NCBI GenBank assembly: GCA_036003885.1
Contig: DASYSA010000026.1
Coordinates: 1 to 7,778, forward strand
DNA: 7,778 bases
Direction: 5' to 3'
Origin: DASYSA01 sp036003885
GTDB lineage: Bacteria > Acidobacteriota > Blastocatellia > UBA7656
Made by a program: the position numbers and the translations under genes. The first letter of the stretch is position 1, and every line of letters starts with the position of its first letter. The notes under the pieces are model-generated. The model searched no databases, was not told the DNA's origin, and saw only the letters and a program-made list of their open reading frames with translations. Of the stretch, positions 1-7,778 are shown piece by piece.

Positions 1-820
1 GTGTGGACGGGTTCAGGGAATGGAATTGGACTACCCCGCCCGCAAGCGTCTGAATCTGGAGTATTGCAATCTCACCGGCCGGTATGCCCGCAATCATCGA
101 GACGTACTCGATTACCAAGCGTTTTCCGGCCGGCACTGTAGTGATCACAGAAATACAATCAGTCCCACTGTTTGAACAGGCAACGGACGCCTGAAAGGGC
201 TGTCTTGCCGGATTGTCCCGGTCGCGAATCTCGAGCGGTGAGGCCACCTGCAGGGGCGAAGCAACAGTGCCGTTGCCTATGAGCGTCGCATCATGCGCGA
301 CCGTGAACAGCGATCCCGCGGCTGATGAAGTTTGCACCGAGCCATCAGGAAACTTGATCCCGCCAAGCGTTTGAATCATCCCGTTGACGGTGAACTTCGA
401 TGTTGGCGAGTCAGTGCCGACGCCGACGTTGCCGTACTTGTCTTCAAAGATGGTCGTATCGCCGATGACCGAATTGCTGCTCGTGAAGCTGGTCCATTTG
501 GTCAAACGGCCAAGCGTTCCGCCTCCCGTCACCGGCAAGCTCGGGCCTGTAGTTGTCCCGGCCGGTGTGATACCAAACGGACCACCATTGCCCCGCGCGC
601 CAATGCTCGAAGCCGAGCCAAAACCAGGGCCGGCCTCTGGTAAGGTGCGTCTCTTGTCGCGCACTCGAGCCAGAAAGTCCAACACGCGGAACTCCGCCCT
701 CGCCGACGGGACATTCTGGTTGCTCGCGCCAGCATTCGGTTCCTGGGCCTGCGCGTATCCTGAAGTCGTCAACATTGCAACCAACACAAGAGTCGCGTGC
801 GGCTTGAATCTGGTGTCCAT
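1..820 (-). CDS. Exported modular protein, paralogue A (3' end outside window)
   Basis: This gene is open through the left edge and 273 residues are visible. Its role is unknown; it is probably secreted or surface-attached. The start ATG (818-820) has a strong AAAGGAG eight bases upstream. A Sec-type signal peptide covers about residues 1-26, ending near YAQAQ. A linker with an EFRVLDFLARV stretch (about 43-53) follows. Residues 95-196 are the module shared with the next two genes, with LTKW, SSNSVIGDTTIFEDK, VGVGTDSPTS and GIKFPDG motifs. From residue 197 a C-terminal domain begins (EIRDRDNPA, cysteines 215 and 222, PAGKRLVIEYVS) that matches the domain of the 339-residue neighbour. 'VGxGT' and 'IKFPDG' motifs are known from fibre-like bacterial surface proteins; any binding role is inference. 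By comparison with the neighbour, roughly 50-60 residues are missing. Confidence 0.85.
   Translation of the reverse strand, partial: MDTRFKPHATLVLVAMLTTSGYAQAQEPNAGASNQNVPSARAEFRVLDFLARVRDKRRTLPEAGPGFGSASSIGARGNGGPFGITPAGTTTGPSLPVTGGGTLGRLTKWTSFTSSNSVIGDTTIFEDKYGNVGVGTDSPTSKFTVNGMIQTLGGIKFPDGSVQTSSAAGSLFTVAHDATLIGNGTVASPLQVASPLEIRDRDNPARQPFQASVACSNSGTDCISVITTVPAGKRLVIEYVSMIAGIPAGEIAILQIQTLAGGVVQFHSLNPST
233..538 (-). repeat. Shared module, copy A
   Basis: This is the DNA for the conserved module of about 102 residues, from LPVTG to ASPL. It is one codon shorter than the copies at 1422-1730 and 3192-3500, having one glycine fewer before IKFPDG. By hand count it is about 80% identical in protein to copy B, far above the flanking linkers. 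Confidence 0.85.
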
Positions 821-828
821 AAGAATCT

Positions 829-835
829 CTCCTTT
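829..835 (-). promoter_or_regulatory. Ribosome binding site for paralogue A
   Basis: AAAGGAG lies eight bases before the ATG at 818-820 and fixes that start. The rest of the 202-base gap (821-1022) has no terminator and no promoter I would defend. It holds one AGCATAG heptamer at 981-987, discussed under findings. Confidence 0.75.
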
Positions 836-1022
836 AGCAGAATCACTGCTTTGCTCAGAGTCAGTCAGTAACAACACATACTGCCGATCTCTGTCTATTG
901 TGATAGTTTTGCTCGCGGCACCGGGTGGTGTCTGTTCTCATTGCACAGCCTTGAAGACTAGGTAACTCGCTAAAGTCCTAAGCATAGAGGCAAAGTGTGT
1001 GGCTGCGTTCAGCGACAATAAG

Positions 1023-2042
1023 CTATGGCAGATCCACAAGATAACCGGAGATGGAAAATAAGAACGTTACACTCCCTCCGCCGAAGCCGCTTCGAACGCA
1101 AGAAAAGCTAACACCGGACCCAGGATCAGCATATATTCGGACGCCCTGGGCGAAGGAGGTGAACCCTCCTGAATTGCCGATAGTTACGGCGGGCGGGGAC
1201 AATGGGAGATCATGAAAAACGAATCGACCGCCCGCAGTGGTACTAACACCACATTGTGCCACCTCACCCACTGGCATAAACGCGCCAATCGTCACGAACT
1301 CGACCACCACTCGCTGTCCTGTCGGCGTCGCAACGGACTCGCCACAACCTGCAAGAGTGGTTGAGCACCTTACTTTTGCTTGAAAGGGTTGCTGTGCAGG
1401 GTTGTCTCGGTCTCGAACCTCCAGCGGAGATGCTACCTGGAGCGGCGAAAGGGCCGTGCCCGCACCCTCAAGCGTGGCATCGTGAACTACTGAGAAGAGC
1501 GCTCCGGCCGCCGAGCTCGTCTGAACCGAGCCGTCAGGAAACTTGATGCCGCCGCCCAGGGATTGGATGATCCCCGCAACGGAGAGCCTCGACGTCGGCG
1601 AGTCAGTGCCGACACCCACATTGCCGGACTTGTCTTCGAAGATGGTTGTATCGCCGATGACCGAATTACTGCTCGTGAAGCCGGCCCACTTTGTCAGGCG
1701 GCCAAGCGTCCCGCTTCCGGTCACCGGCAGGCTGGGACCCGCTCCGAACGGCGCTATACTGAATGAAGTTTTCTCACCAGCAGCTCGGCTATCTGTCATG
1801 AGCGAGAGACCTTTGCGCCCCGCGGGATCAGTCCGCGCCAGCAGATTTGTTAAGAGGTGCTCAGCGCGACTTGTGTCGCTGGTGTTTGGATTACCGGGCT
1901 CAATTGCCGGTGCCGGCGACAAACACGATTTTTGCTCGACGCTTTGGCCGCTGCTTGTTCTCGTTTGTGACCAGGTATAGGTCACATTCAAGCTAGCGAA
2001 CAGGATCATCGCGACAAGAGAGGTCGTTGCTTTCCTAGTCAC
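1023..2042 (-). CDS. Exported modular protein, paralogue B (339 aa)
   Basis: This gene is complete, with a GTG start at 2040-2042 and stop TAG at 1023-1025. Its function is unknown; it is probably exported. AAAGGAG six bases upstream supports the GTG over the internal ATG at codon 12. The signal peptide is about residues 1-26, ending near YTWSQ. A linker of about 75 residues is unlike those of the other two proteins, apart from a weak LLAR echo of their FLARV. Residues 105-207 are the shared module; its first 34 residues are identical to paralogue C. Residues 208-339 form a C-terminal domain shared with paralogue A. It starts EVRDRDNPA, has cysteines 226, 233, 264 and 315, and ends in ISGYLVDLP, a tail I associate with acidobacterial hypothetical proteins. 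There are 129 bases to the upstream gene and 202 to the downstream one, so co-transcription is possible but not shown. Confidence 0.88.
   Translation of the reverse strand: MTRKATTSLVAMILFASLNVTYTWSQTRTSSGQSVEQKSCLSPAPAIEPGNPNTSDTSRAEHLLTNLLARTDPAGRKGLSLMTDSRAAGEKTSFSIAPFGAGPSLPVTGSGTLGRLTKWAGFTSSNSVIGDTTIFEDKSGNVGVGTDSPTSRLSVAGIIQSLGGGIKFPDGSVQTSSAAGALFSVVHDATLEGAGTALSPLQVASPLEVRDRDNPAQQPFQAKVRCSTTLAGCGESVATPTGQRVVVEFVTIGAFMPVGEVAQCGVSTTAGGRFVFHDLPLSPPAVTIGNSGGFTSFAQGVRIYADPGSGVSFSCVRSGFGGGSVTFLFSISGYLVDLP
1422..1730 (-). repeat. Shared module, copy B
   Basis: This module encodes 103 residues. Compared with copy C (3192-3500), I count 85 of 103 identical residues, with the first 34 all identical. 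The DNA has a 26-base run (1669-1694) identical to 3439-3464. Confidence 0.85.
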
Positions 2043-2048
2043 GTCTAA

Positions 2049-2055
2049 CTCCTTT
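2049..2055 (-). promoter_or_regulatory. Ribosome binding site selecting the GTG start of paralogue B
   Basis: AAAGGAG lies six bases before GTG (2040-2042). No ATG in this frame has comparable spacing, so the GTG start is well supported. The rest of the 129-base gap (2043-2171) has only a weak 6-bp hairpin at 2114-2131 without a U-tract. Confidence 0.75.
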
Positions 2056-2171
2056 CGATTTCACCGCCTAACACCGATCTGCATGTGAGGCCGCACACCT
2101 TCTCGAACCCGGCGCACCGACAAGGCAGTGCGTCATATATTGTCTTTCTTCTGTTTGCTGTGCTGATGGGG

Positions 2172-3788
<1,617 letters not shown>

Positions 3789-3795
3789 AACGATG

Positions 3796-3801
3796 CTCCT
3801 T
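3796..3801 (-). promoter_or_regulatory. Ribosome binding site for paralogue C
   Basis: AAGGAG lies seven bases before the ATG at 3786-3788. It decides in favour of this start over the in-frame upstream codon at 3914, which would add 42 residues ahead of the signal peptide. Confidence 0.75.
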
Positions 3802-3902
3802 ATACAATTCAAAAGGCCGGACCAGGTGAGGAGTGTGCGGTGAGTGGTGCGGCTCTGCTCCCACTGCGAAAGCGATTTCGTTGATCGCAAGAAGCACCCA
3901 CA

Positions 3903-3930
3903 GAGGTATTCCAAGTGCGGAGCGTGTCAA
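3903..3930 (-). promoter_or_regulatory. Possible sigma70-type promoter for the surface-protein array
   Basis: A perfect TTGACA (3925-3930) is followed after 16 bases by a poor -10 match, TACCTC (3903-3908). It would give a leader of roughly 100 bases before paralogue C. The weak -10 keeps confidence low. The gap (3789-4057, 269 bases) also contains a GC-rich 12-base palindrome (3999-4010), a T7 run on the plus strand (4027-4033) and a CTATGCT heptamer (4047-4053). Confidence 0.3.
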
Positions 3931-4057
3931 ACAAAGGTCATTCAAACATCGTGTTCTCTGAGGCGCTGTTCATCCGCGGGTGAGCATACTGCGCCTTTGC
4001 CGCGCGCGGCATAGCACGGTTATGTGTTTTTTTGGTGGCGGCGGGACTATGCTGAGC

Positions 4058-4723
4058 CTAAATGATTCTGCTGCGGAGCGCCTTGGTCACGGCTTCTGAT
4101 TTGGAATGGACGTGCAGTTTTTCGTAGATGGTGCGAATGTAGTCGCGCACAGTGTTAATGCTTATGTTGAGGCGGTCGGCGGACCCCTGGTAGCTGTATC
4201 CTTCGGACAACAACCTCAGCAAACGAACTTCTTGCGGCGTGAGTTGGCCGTCAAGCTTTTCCGCCGGACCGGTCTTCTGGAATTGCGTAACGACTTTTCG
4301 CGCGATTTCGGGAGACATCGGAGCCCCACCGCAGTGAGCTTCGCTGATTGCTTCGAGCAGCCTGGCTGGCGGCGTCTCTTTCAACAAGTAGCCGCACGCG
4401 CCGTTGCAGATGGATTCAAAGACTTTGTCTTGCTCGGCGTAAACAGTCAGCATCAGGATTTCCATCGACGGACGTTTCTGTTTCAACGCTCTGACGCCTT
4501 CCGACCCGGGCATCCCCGGCAGATTGATATCGAGCAGCAAGACGTCCGGCGCTTCGCTTACGATAGATCTCAAGGCGTCCTCAACCGAGCGATGCGTGGC
4601 GATGCAGCGGTAGCCGGGCGTCCCGCTGATCAACAAGCTTAGCCCTTCACGCGTCGGCCGGTCGTCTTCGACGATCACCACTCGAATGGGCTCGTTTGCC
4701 TGAGTGTCTGTCTTCAAGCCCAA
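4058..4723 (-). CDS. NarL/FixJ-family response regulator transcription factor
   Basis: This is a two-component output protein of 221 residues, normal for the family. The receiver domain (about 13-130) has the acidic cluster E19-D20-D21, phosphoacceptor D65 in LLLDINLPG, T93 and K115, all in their expected places. A LuxR-type helix-turn-helix (about 160-217) begins LTPQEVRLLRLLSEG and contains the recognition region INTVRDYIRTIYEKLHVHSKSEA. In the family, phosphorylation at the aspartate promotes DNA binding. The start is TTG (4721-4723), with AGGAG (4735-4739) 11 bases upstream, slightly long; no in-frame ATG or GTG exists between the upstream stop and this codon. The gene follows the sensor kinase by 99 bases and is its likely phosphorylation partner. 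Its targets are unknown; the downstream surface-protein genes and itself are candidates by proximity. Confidence 0.95.
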   Translation of the reverse strand: MGLKTDTQANEPIRVVIVEDDRPTREGLSLLISGTPGYRCIATHRSVEDALRSIVSEAPDVLLLDINLPGMPGSEGVRALKQKRPSMEILMLTVYAEQDKVFESICNGACGYLLKETPPARLLEAISEAHCGGAPMSPEIARKVVTQFQKTGPAEKLDGQLTPQEVRLLRLLSEGYSYQGSADRLNISINTVRDYIRTIYEKLHVHSKSEAVTKALRSRII

Positions 4724-4734
4724 CTTTGTGGGTT

Positions 4735-4739
4735 CTCCT
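4735..4739 (-). promoter_or_regulatory. Ribosome binding site for the TTG-start regulator
   Basis: AGGAG lies 11 bases before TTG (4721-4723). It is the only purine-rich site nearby, and a stop in frame upstream (within about 4755-4765) rules out a much longer protein. Confidence 0.55.
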
Positions 4740-4779
4740 GTTCTTGTTGCATCTCAGCTCGAGTGCGTTAGTGTGCGGG

Positions 4780-4809
4780 ATGTTAGCCTATTCTCGACGA
4801 CCCAAACAA
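4780..4809 (-). promoter_or_regulatory. Weak promoter-like sequence before the regulator gene
   Basis: TTGTTT (4804-4809), 18 bases, then TAACAT (4780-4785) gives three and four matches out of six to the sigma70 consensus. It would start transcripts near 4773 and leave a leader of about 50 bases. Its main interest is its place directly beside the dyad at 4809-4826. The regulator may equally be read through from the kinase promoter. Confidence 0.25.
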
Positions 4810-4826
4810 TAGCATAGGTATGCTAT
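4809..4826. repeat. 18-base perfect dyad, possible operator
   Basis: ATAGCATA and TATGCTAT are exact inverted repeats of eight bases around a two-base GG centre. The dyad spans the kinase stop codon (4823-4825). It is AT-rich and lacks a following U-tract, so it is not an intrinsic terminator. An 18-base dyad with a two-base centre fits a dimeric LuxR/NarL-type binding site, but a dyad this size can also occur by chance in a window of this length. Confidence 0.4.
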
Positions 4827-7778
4827 CGCCTCCTCAGAGGGACTATCAGCTCCAGCGTTGTTCCCAGGGCACGCGATGAGTGAATGGTCAGGCTTCCCCC
4901 AAGTTGGGCAGCTCGCGCCCGCATGTTGTTCAACCCATGCCCTTCGCCGCCATTGGCGGCTGATGGCTCGACGCCTGGAGGCATGAAACCGCGACCATCG
5001 TCTCGAACTTCTGCCTTAAGCTTGCTGTGTTCAATCGCAAGCCTGACAAGAACTGAGCTGCATTCGGCGTGTCGCGAAATGTTGTTTATGGCCTCTTTGA
5101 AAATCAGAAACAAATGTCGCCGCTCGTCCGGGCCTAGTCTGACTCCGCCAACTTGAGAGGGGACTTCAAACTCGCACTTGACTCCTTGTGGCTCGAGCAC
5201 GTCGTAAGCGAATTGCCTGACTCTTGAAATTAGACTGTTCAGATCGTCGCGCCTCGGGTCAATCGACCATACGATGTCCCTCATGGAGCTGACGAGGCCG
5301 CGCGCCGAATCGGCTATCTCCGTCAGCATCGGAACGGAGACCTGAGCACTTCCGACCTGGCGCTTGACAACTTCGCTCAAGATAGCCATGCGTGACAGGC
5401 TCGCGCCGATATCGTCGTGCAGGTCGGTGGCGATACGCGTTCGTACCCGCTCCAGCTCGAGAAGCTGGGCGACGCGGTAGCCATAGGCTGCGTACACGGC
5501 CAGTCCTGCCAGGATGGCCGCCAACGTCAGAAACCACCATCGCTGCCAGAAAGGGCGCAGGATGGTGAAAGGGAAAACAGCAGGGGTGGCGCTTTCGATT
5601 CCTTCCGCGGTGACGGCTTTTACCAGGAAACGGTAGGAGCCGGGCGCAAGATTCGAGAAGTTGACCGTGCGAGTCTCGGCAGGTGCGCTCCAGTCTTTAT
5701 CCGCAGCTTCAAGTTTGTATTCGTAGCGCAGCGTTTCACCGCTCCCGAAGCTGAGCCCGACGAATTCGATCTGAATCTGATTCCGGTCAGGCGCGAGTTC
5801 CAGCATCGGTATCTCCGTCTCACCCAATGCGGAGAGGCGCTGCGAATCACTGCCGATTTTCAGGCCGTCGATGAGAATGGGCGGTGGCGGTGGCGGCAAA
5901 TCCGGCGCGGGCTCAAAACGCGAGAGTCCTTTGCCGCTACCGAACCACAGAGCACCCTGACGATCACGAAAAGCGGTCAACACTTCACCGCTAATAAGCC
6001 CATCAGCGCTAGTGTAGTGTTTGATGTGTCCGGTCGCGGGGTCAAGACGATCTACTCCGCGCCCCGTGCCGGCGTAAATGTGGCCCCATTGGTTTTCGGT
6101 GACGCAGTTGACCTGATCGCTGGATAGACCTTCGACTGTGGTGTACGTGATAAAACGCGGATGCTCCGCCTGTGGATCGTCGATGCGGCTCAAGCCGCCC
6201 TGGCCTGATGCGACCCAGAGCCGATCAGCGTGGTCCAGATAGATGGCCCGAATCCATCCGGTCGGCGCTCCGTCCGCCTTTGTGAAGAACGAAAAGTGTC
6301 CCGCCGTGTATCGAATGAGACCACCACCGTCATGACCAATCCAGAGATTCCCCACAGCATCTTCAGCAAAGGAGGTTACCAAAGTACCGGACGGATTCGC
6401 CGCTGCGGATTCAATGTCTTGAGAATAGTCACGCATTGTTTCGGTGGTTCGCTCCCAACGCGACAGGCCGTTCTTCACAGGAGAATCTGTCGAAATCCAG
6501 ATGTCACCTCGCGAATCTTCGAAGAGTCGAAACACATCGCCGCTGACTAAGCCATCTTTGATCGTATAGACGGCCTCGGGCGCCACGTGCGCGAGTTGCT
6601 CGAATGTGACTTTAGGAAAACGACACAGGCCCTGTCCCGTAGGAAACCACCACTCGCCTCTCTTATCTTGCAAACCAAATTGATTCCAGCCCCAGCCGAA
6701 TACGGTGATACTCGGCGGATAACGTGGAGCGGCGGTGATTAGTTCTTTGCCCTCAAATCGCTGGACACATGGTTTGCCTTTTTCACCACTGATGATACAG
6801 AGTTCACCTGCCTGATCTTCAAAAATCGTATTAACCCCGCTCTCGCCTAATCCATCAGCTACGCCGAAAGTGGTGAATCCATTACGCGCCAGTTTGATCG
6901 CGCCGCCATTTTTTGTGCCGAGCCAGAGATTGCCGTTACGATCTTCTGTCAGCGCCCATACTTCCTGACCGCTTACGCCATTGGCGTTCGTGTAATGGCG
7001 AAAGGACTGGCCGGTGCCGTTTGCTTCTGAGATAAATTCATTCAAACCATTGCTGCCAACCCAAAGGCGCCCGTCCGGTGATTGAAACATCGTGTAAATC
7101 CAGCCCGAAGCAAGTCCGTCTCTCTCTGTGTACACACGAGCGACAACCGGACGATCAGGTGCGGGGTATTGCACGAGTTGGCATAGTCCGTTCGGTGTGC
7201 CCACCCACACACGTCCCGCACGGTCAACGAGCAACGAACGAACGCCGTCAGAAGGCAATCCATCGCGAACAGTGTAACGTTCCACGCGTCCATTGACCCA
7301 ATAGCGATAGAGTCCGCTTGAGTGCACCCCGACCCATAAGGCGCCCTGCTGGTCTTCAGCGATTGCCAGGACGTGTCTATCGCCACCCGACCGGGCAGGC
7401 ATCCCCAAATCTACAAAATGAAACTGGACTCCGTCGCCTGATGCTTCTAAACGAAACAGCCCCGCCGGCGTCCCAAGCCAGACCCTGCCAGCGTGATCTT
7501 CAAAAAGGACGCTTACCTCCGCAGGCACAACTCCATCTGGACGGTAGATCGCAAATAGCGGTTTGGCGGCGGCCGCATCATTCTTGTTCCGGGTTGTGCT
7601 CTCTTGCGGTCGCGGCACGCCATTGGGATTGAAACGGCATAGACCTTCGCCAGTTGCTACCCAGTAAACGCCGGCGCGTGTCTCCAACAGATCGAGCACT
7701 TGTCGGCTGGGCAGTGCCTGAGCCGTGGTATAGTTCGTAAACTTGTAACCGTCAAAGCGAGACAGCCCCTCTTCCGTG
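4823..7778 (-). CDS. Propeller-type sensor histidine kinase (5' end outside window)
   Basis: This is a membrane sensor kinase; 984 residues are visible and the frame is open through the right edge. From the N terminus there are about 13 complete two-component-regulator propeller blades (typical core ED-x-x-G-x-LW-x-GT-x-x-GL) plus the end of one more. This fits two seven-bladed propellers, so probably only part of one blade and a signal peptide are missing. A proline-rich joint (near 5880-5899) leads to a Y_Y_Y domain (about 5591-5797) and one membrane helix (about 5477-5539). The HisKA_3-type H-box has its phosphoacceptor histidine at 5417-5419 in DLHDDIGASL. The HATPase domain has an N-box (NN at 5081-5086), DDGRG (near 4997) and GEGHGLNNM (near 4920-4948). 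In this family the periplasmic propellers sense a ligand and the kinase phosphorylates a separate regulator, here the next gene. The ligand is unknown. Confidence 0.95.
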   Translation of the reverse strand, partial: TEEGLSRFDGYKFTNYTTAQALPSRQVLDLLETRAGVYWVATGEGLCRFNPNGVPRPQESTTRNKNDAAAAKPLFAIYRPDGVVPAEVSVLFEDHAGRVWLGTPAGLFRLEASGDGVQFHFVDLGMPARSGGDRHVLAIAEDQQGALWVGVHSSGLYRYWVNGRVERYTVRDGLPSDGVRSLLVDRAGRVWVGTPNGLCQLVQYPAPDRPVVARVYTERDGLASGWIYTMFQSPDGRLWVGSNGLNEFISEANGTGQSFRHYTNANGVSGQEVWALTEDRNGNLWLGTKNGGAIKLARNGFTTFGVADGLGESGVNTIFEDQAGELCIISGEKGKPCVQRFEGKELITAAPRYPPSITVFGWGWNQFGLQDKRGEWWFPTGQGLCRFPKVTFEQLAHVAPEAVYTIKDGLVSGDVFRLFEDSRGDIWISTDSPVKNGLSRWERTTETMRDYSQDIESAAANPSGTLVTSFAEDAVGNLWIGHDGGGLIRYTAGHFSFFTKADGAPTGWIRAIYLDHADRLWVASGQGGLSRIDDPQAEHPRFITYTTVEGLSSDQVNCVTENQWGHIYAGTGRGVDRLDPATGHIKHYTSADGLISGEVLTAFRDRQGALWFGSGKGLSRFEPAPDLPPPPPPILIDGLKIGSDSQRLSALGETEIPMLELAPDRNQIQIEFVGLSFGSGETLRYEYKLEAADKDWSAPAETRTVNFSNLAPGSYRFLVKAVTAEGIESATPAVFPFTILRPFWQRWWFLTLAAILAGLAVYAAYGYRVAQLLELERVRTRIATDLHDDIGASLSRMAILSEVVKRQVGSAQVSVPMLTEIADSARGLVSSMRDIVWSIDPRRDDLNSLISRVRQFAYDVLEPQGVKCEFEVPSQVGGVRLGPDERRHLFLIFKEAINNISRHAECSSVLVRLAIEHSKLKAEVRDDGRGFMPPGVEPSAANGGEGHGLNNMRARAAQLGGSLTIHSSRALGTTLELIVPLRRR

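Noticed and set aside
860..870. Short AGTC tandem upstream of paralogue A
   Set aside because: Only about two and a half units; within chance.
384..965. Plus-strand open frame opposite paralogue A, with similar frames opposite B (1543-1980) and C (3097-3843)
   Set aside because: They encode related peptides only because they lie antisense to the conserved module in the same register. They lack ribosome binding sites, and the minus-strand genes have signal peptides and sites.
2114..2131. Hairpin between paralogues C and B
   Set aside because: The stem is only six pairs with one wobble and has no U-tract, so it is not a credible terminator.
3789..3914. 42-codon upstream extension of paralogue C
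   Set aside because: It would bury a clear signal peptide, has no ribosome binding site, and nearly abuts the only promoter-like sequence; the ATG at 3786-3788 has AAGGAG.
3999..4033. GC-rich palindrome followed by T7 on the plus strand, resembling a terminator
   Set aside because: The T-run starts 16 bases after the palindrome, and it would serve plus-strand transcription where no gene exists.
4714..4752. 12-codon leader-like frame (MQQEQENPQSWA) overlapping the regulator start
   Set aside because: It has no good ribosome binding site and no attenuator-like structure; a frame this short is expected by chance.

Overview
The window most resembles Acidobacteriota (Blastocatellia-like). The reasons are a propeller-type sensor kinase with a NarL-type partner, exported proteins with 'GIKFPDG' and 'VGxGTDxPTS' motifs, and moderately high GC. 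This is recognition from memory of family style, not a database match. All five genes lie on the minus strand, so transcription runs from position 7778 towards 1.

Region 4823-7778 is a large membrane sensor histidine kinase, cut by the right edge: about 14 two-component-regulator propeller blades, a Y_Y_Y domain, one membrane helix, a HisKA_3-type dimerisation/phosphoacceptor domain and an HATPase domain. After a 99-base gap comes its likely partner, a NarL/FixJ-type response regulator (4058-4723, TTG start). The gap holds an 18-base perfect dyad (4809-4826) next to a weak promoter-like sequence.

Region 1-3788 holds three tandem exported proteins: a complete 538-residue protein (2172-3788), a complete 339-residue protein (1023-2042, GTG start), and one cut by the left edge (1-820, at least 273 residues). 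Each has a signal peptide, a variable linker and a nearly identical module of about 103 residues. After the module the C-terminal parts differ. The 538-residue protein has a glycine-rich repetitive stalk and a charged C-terminal domain. The other two share a different C-terminal domain with a CX6C cysteine pair. The array therefore looks like a family built from one conserved module carrying interchangeable C-terminal regions.

A plausible but unproven reading is that the sensor detects an extracellular ligand, phosphorylates the regulator, and the regulator controls itself and perhaps the surface-protein array. I saw no RNA genes, mobile elements, CRISPR arrays or convincing intrinsic terminators. 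No stretch without a gene exceeds 269 bases.
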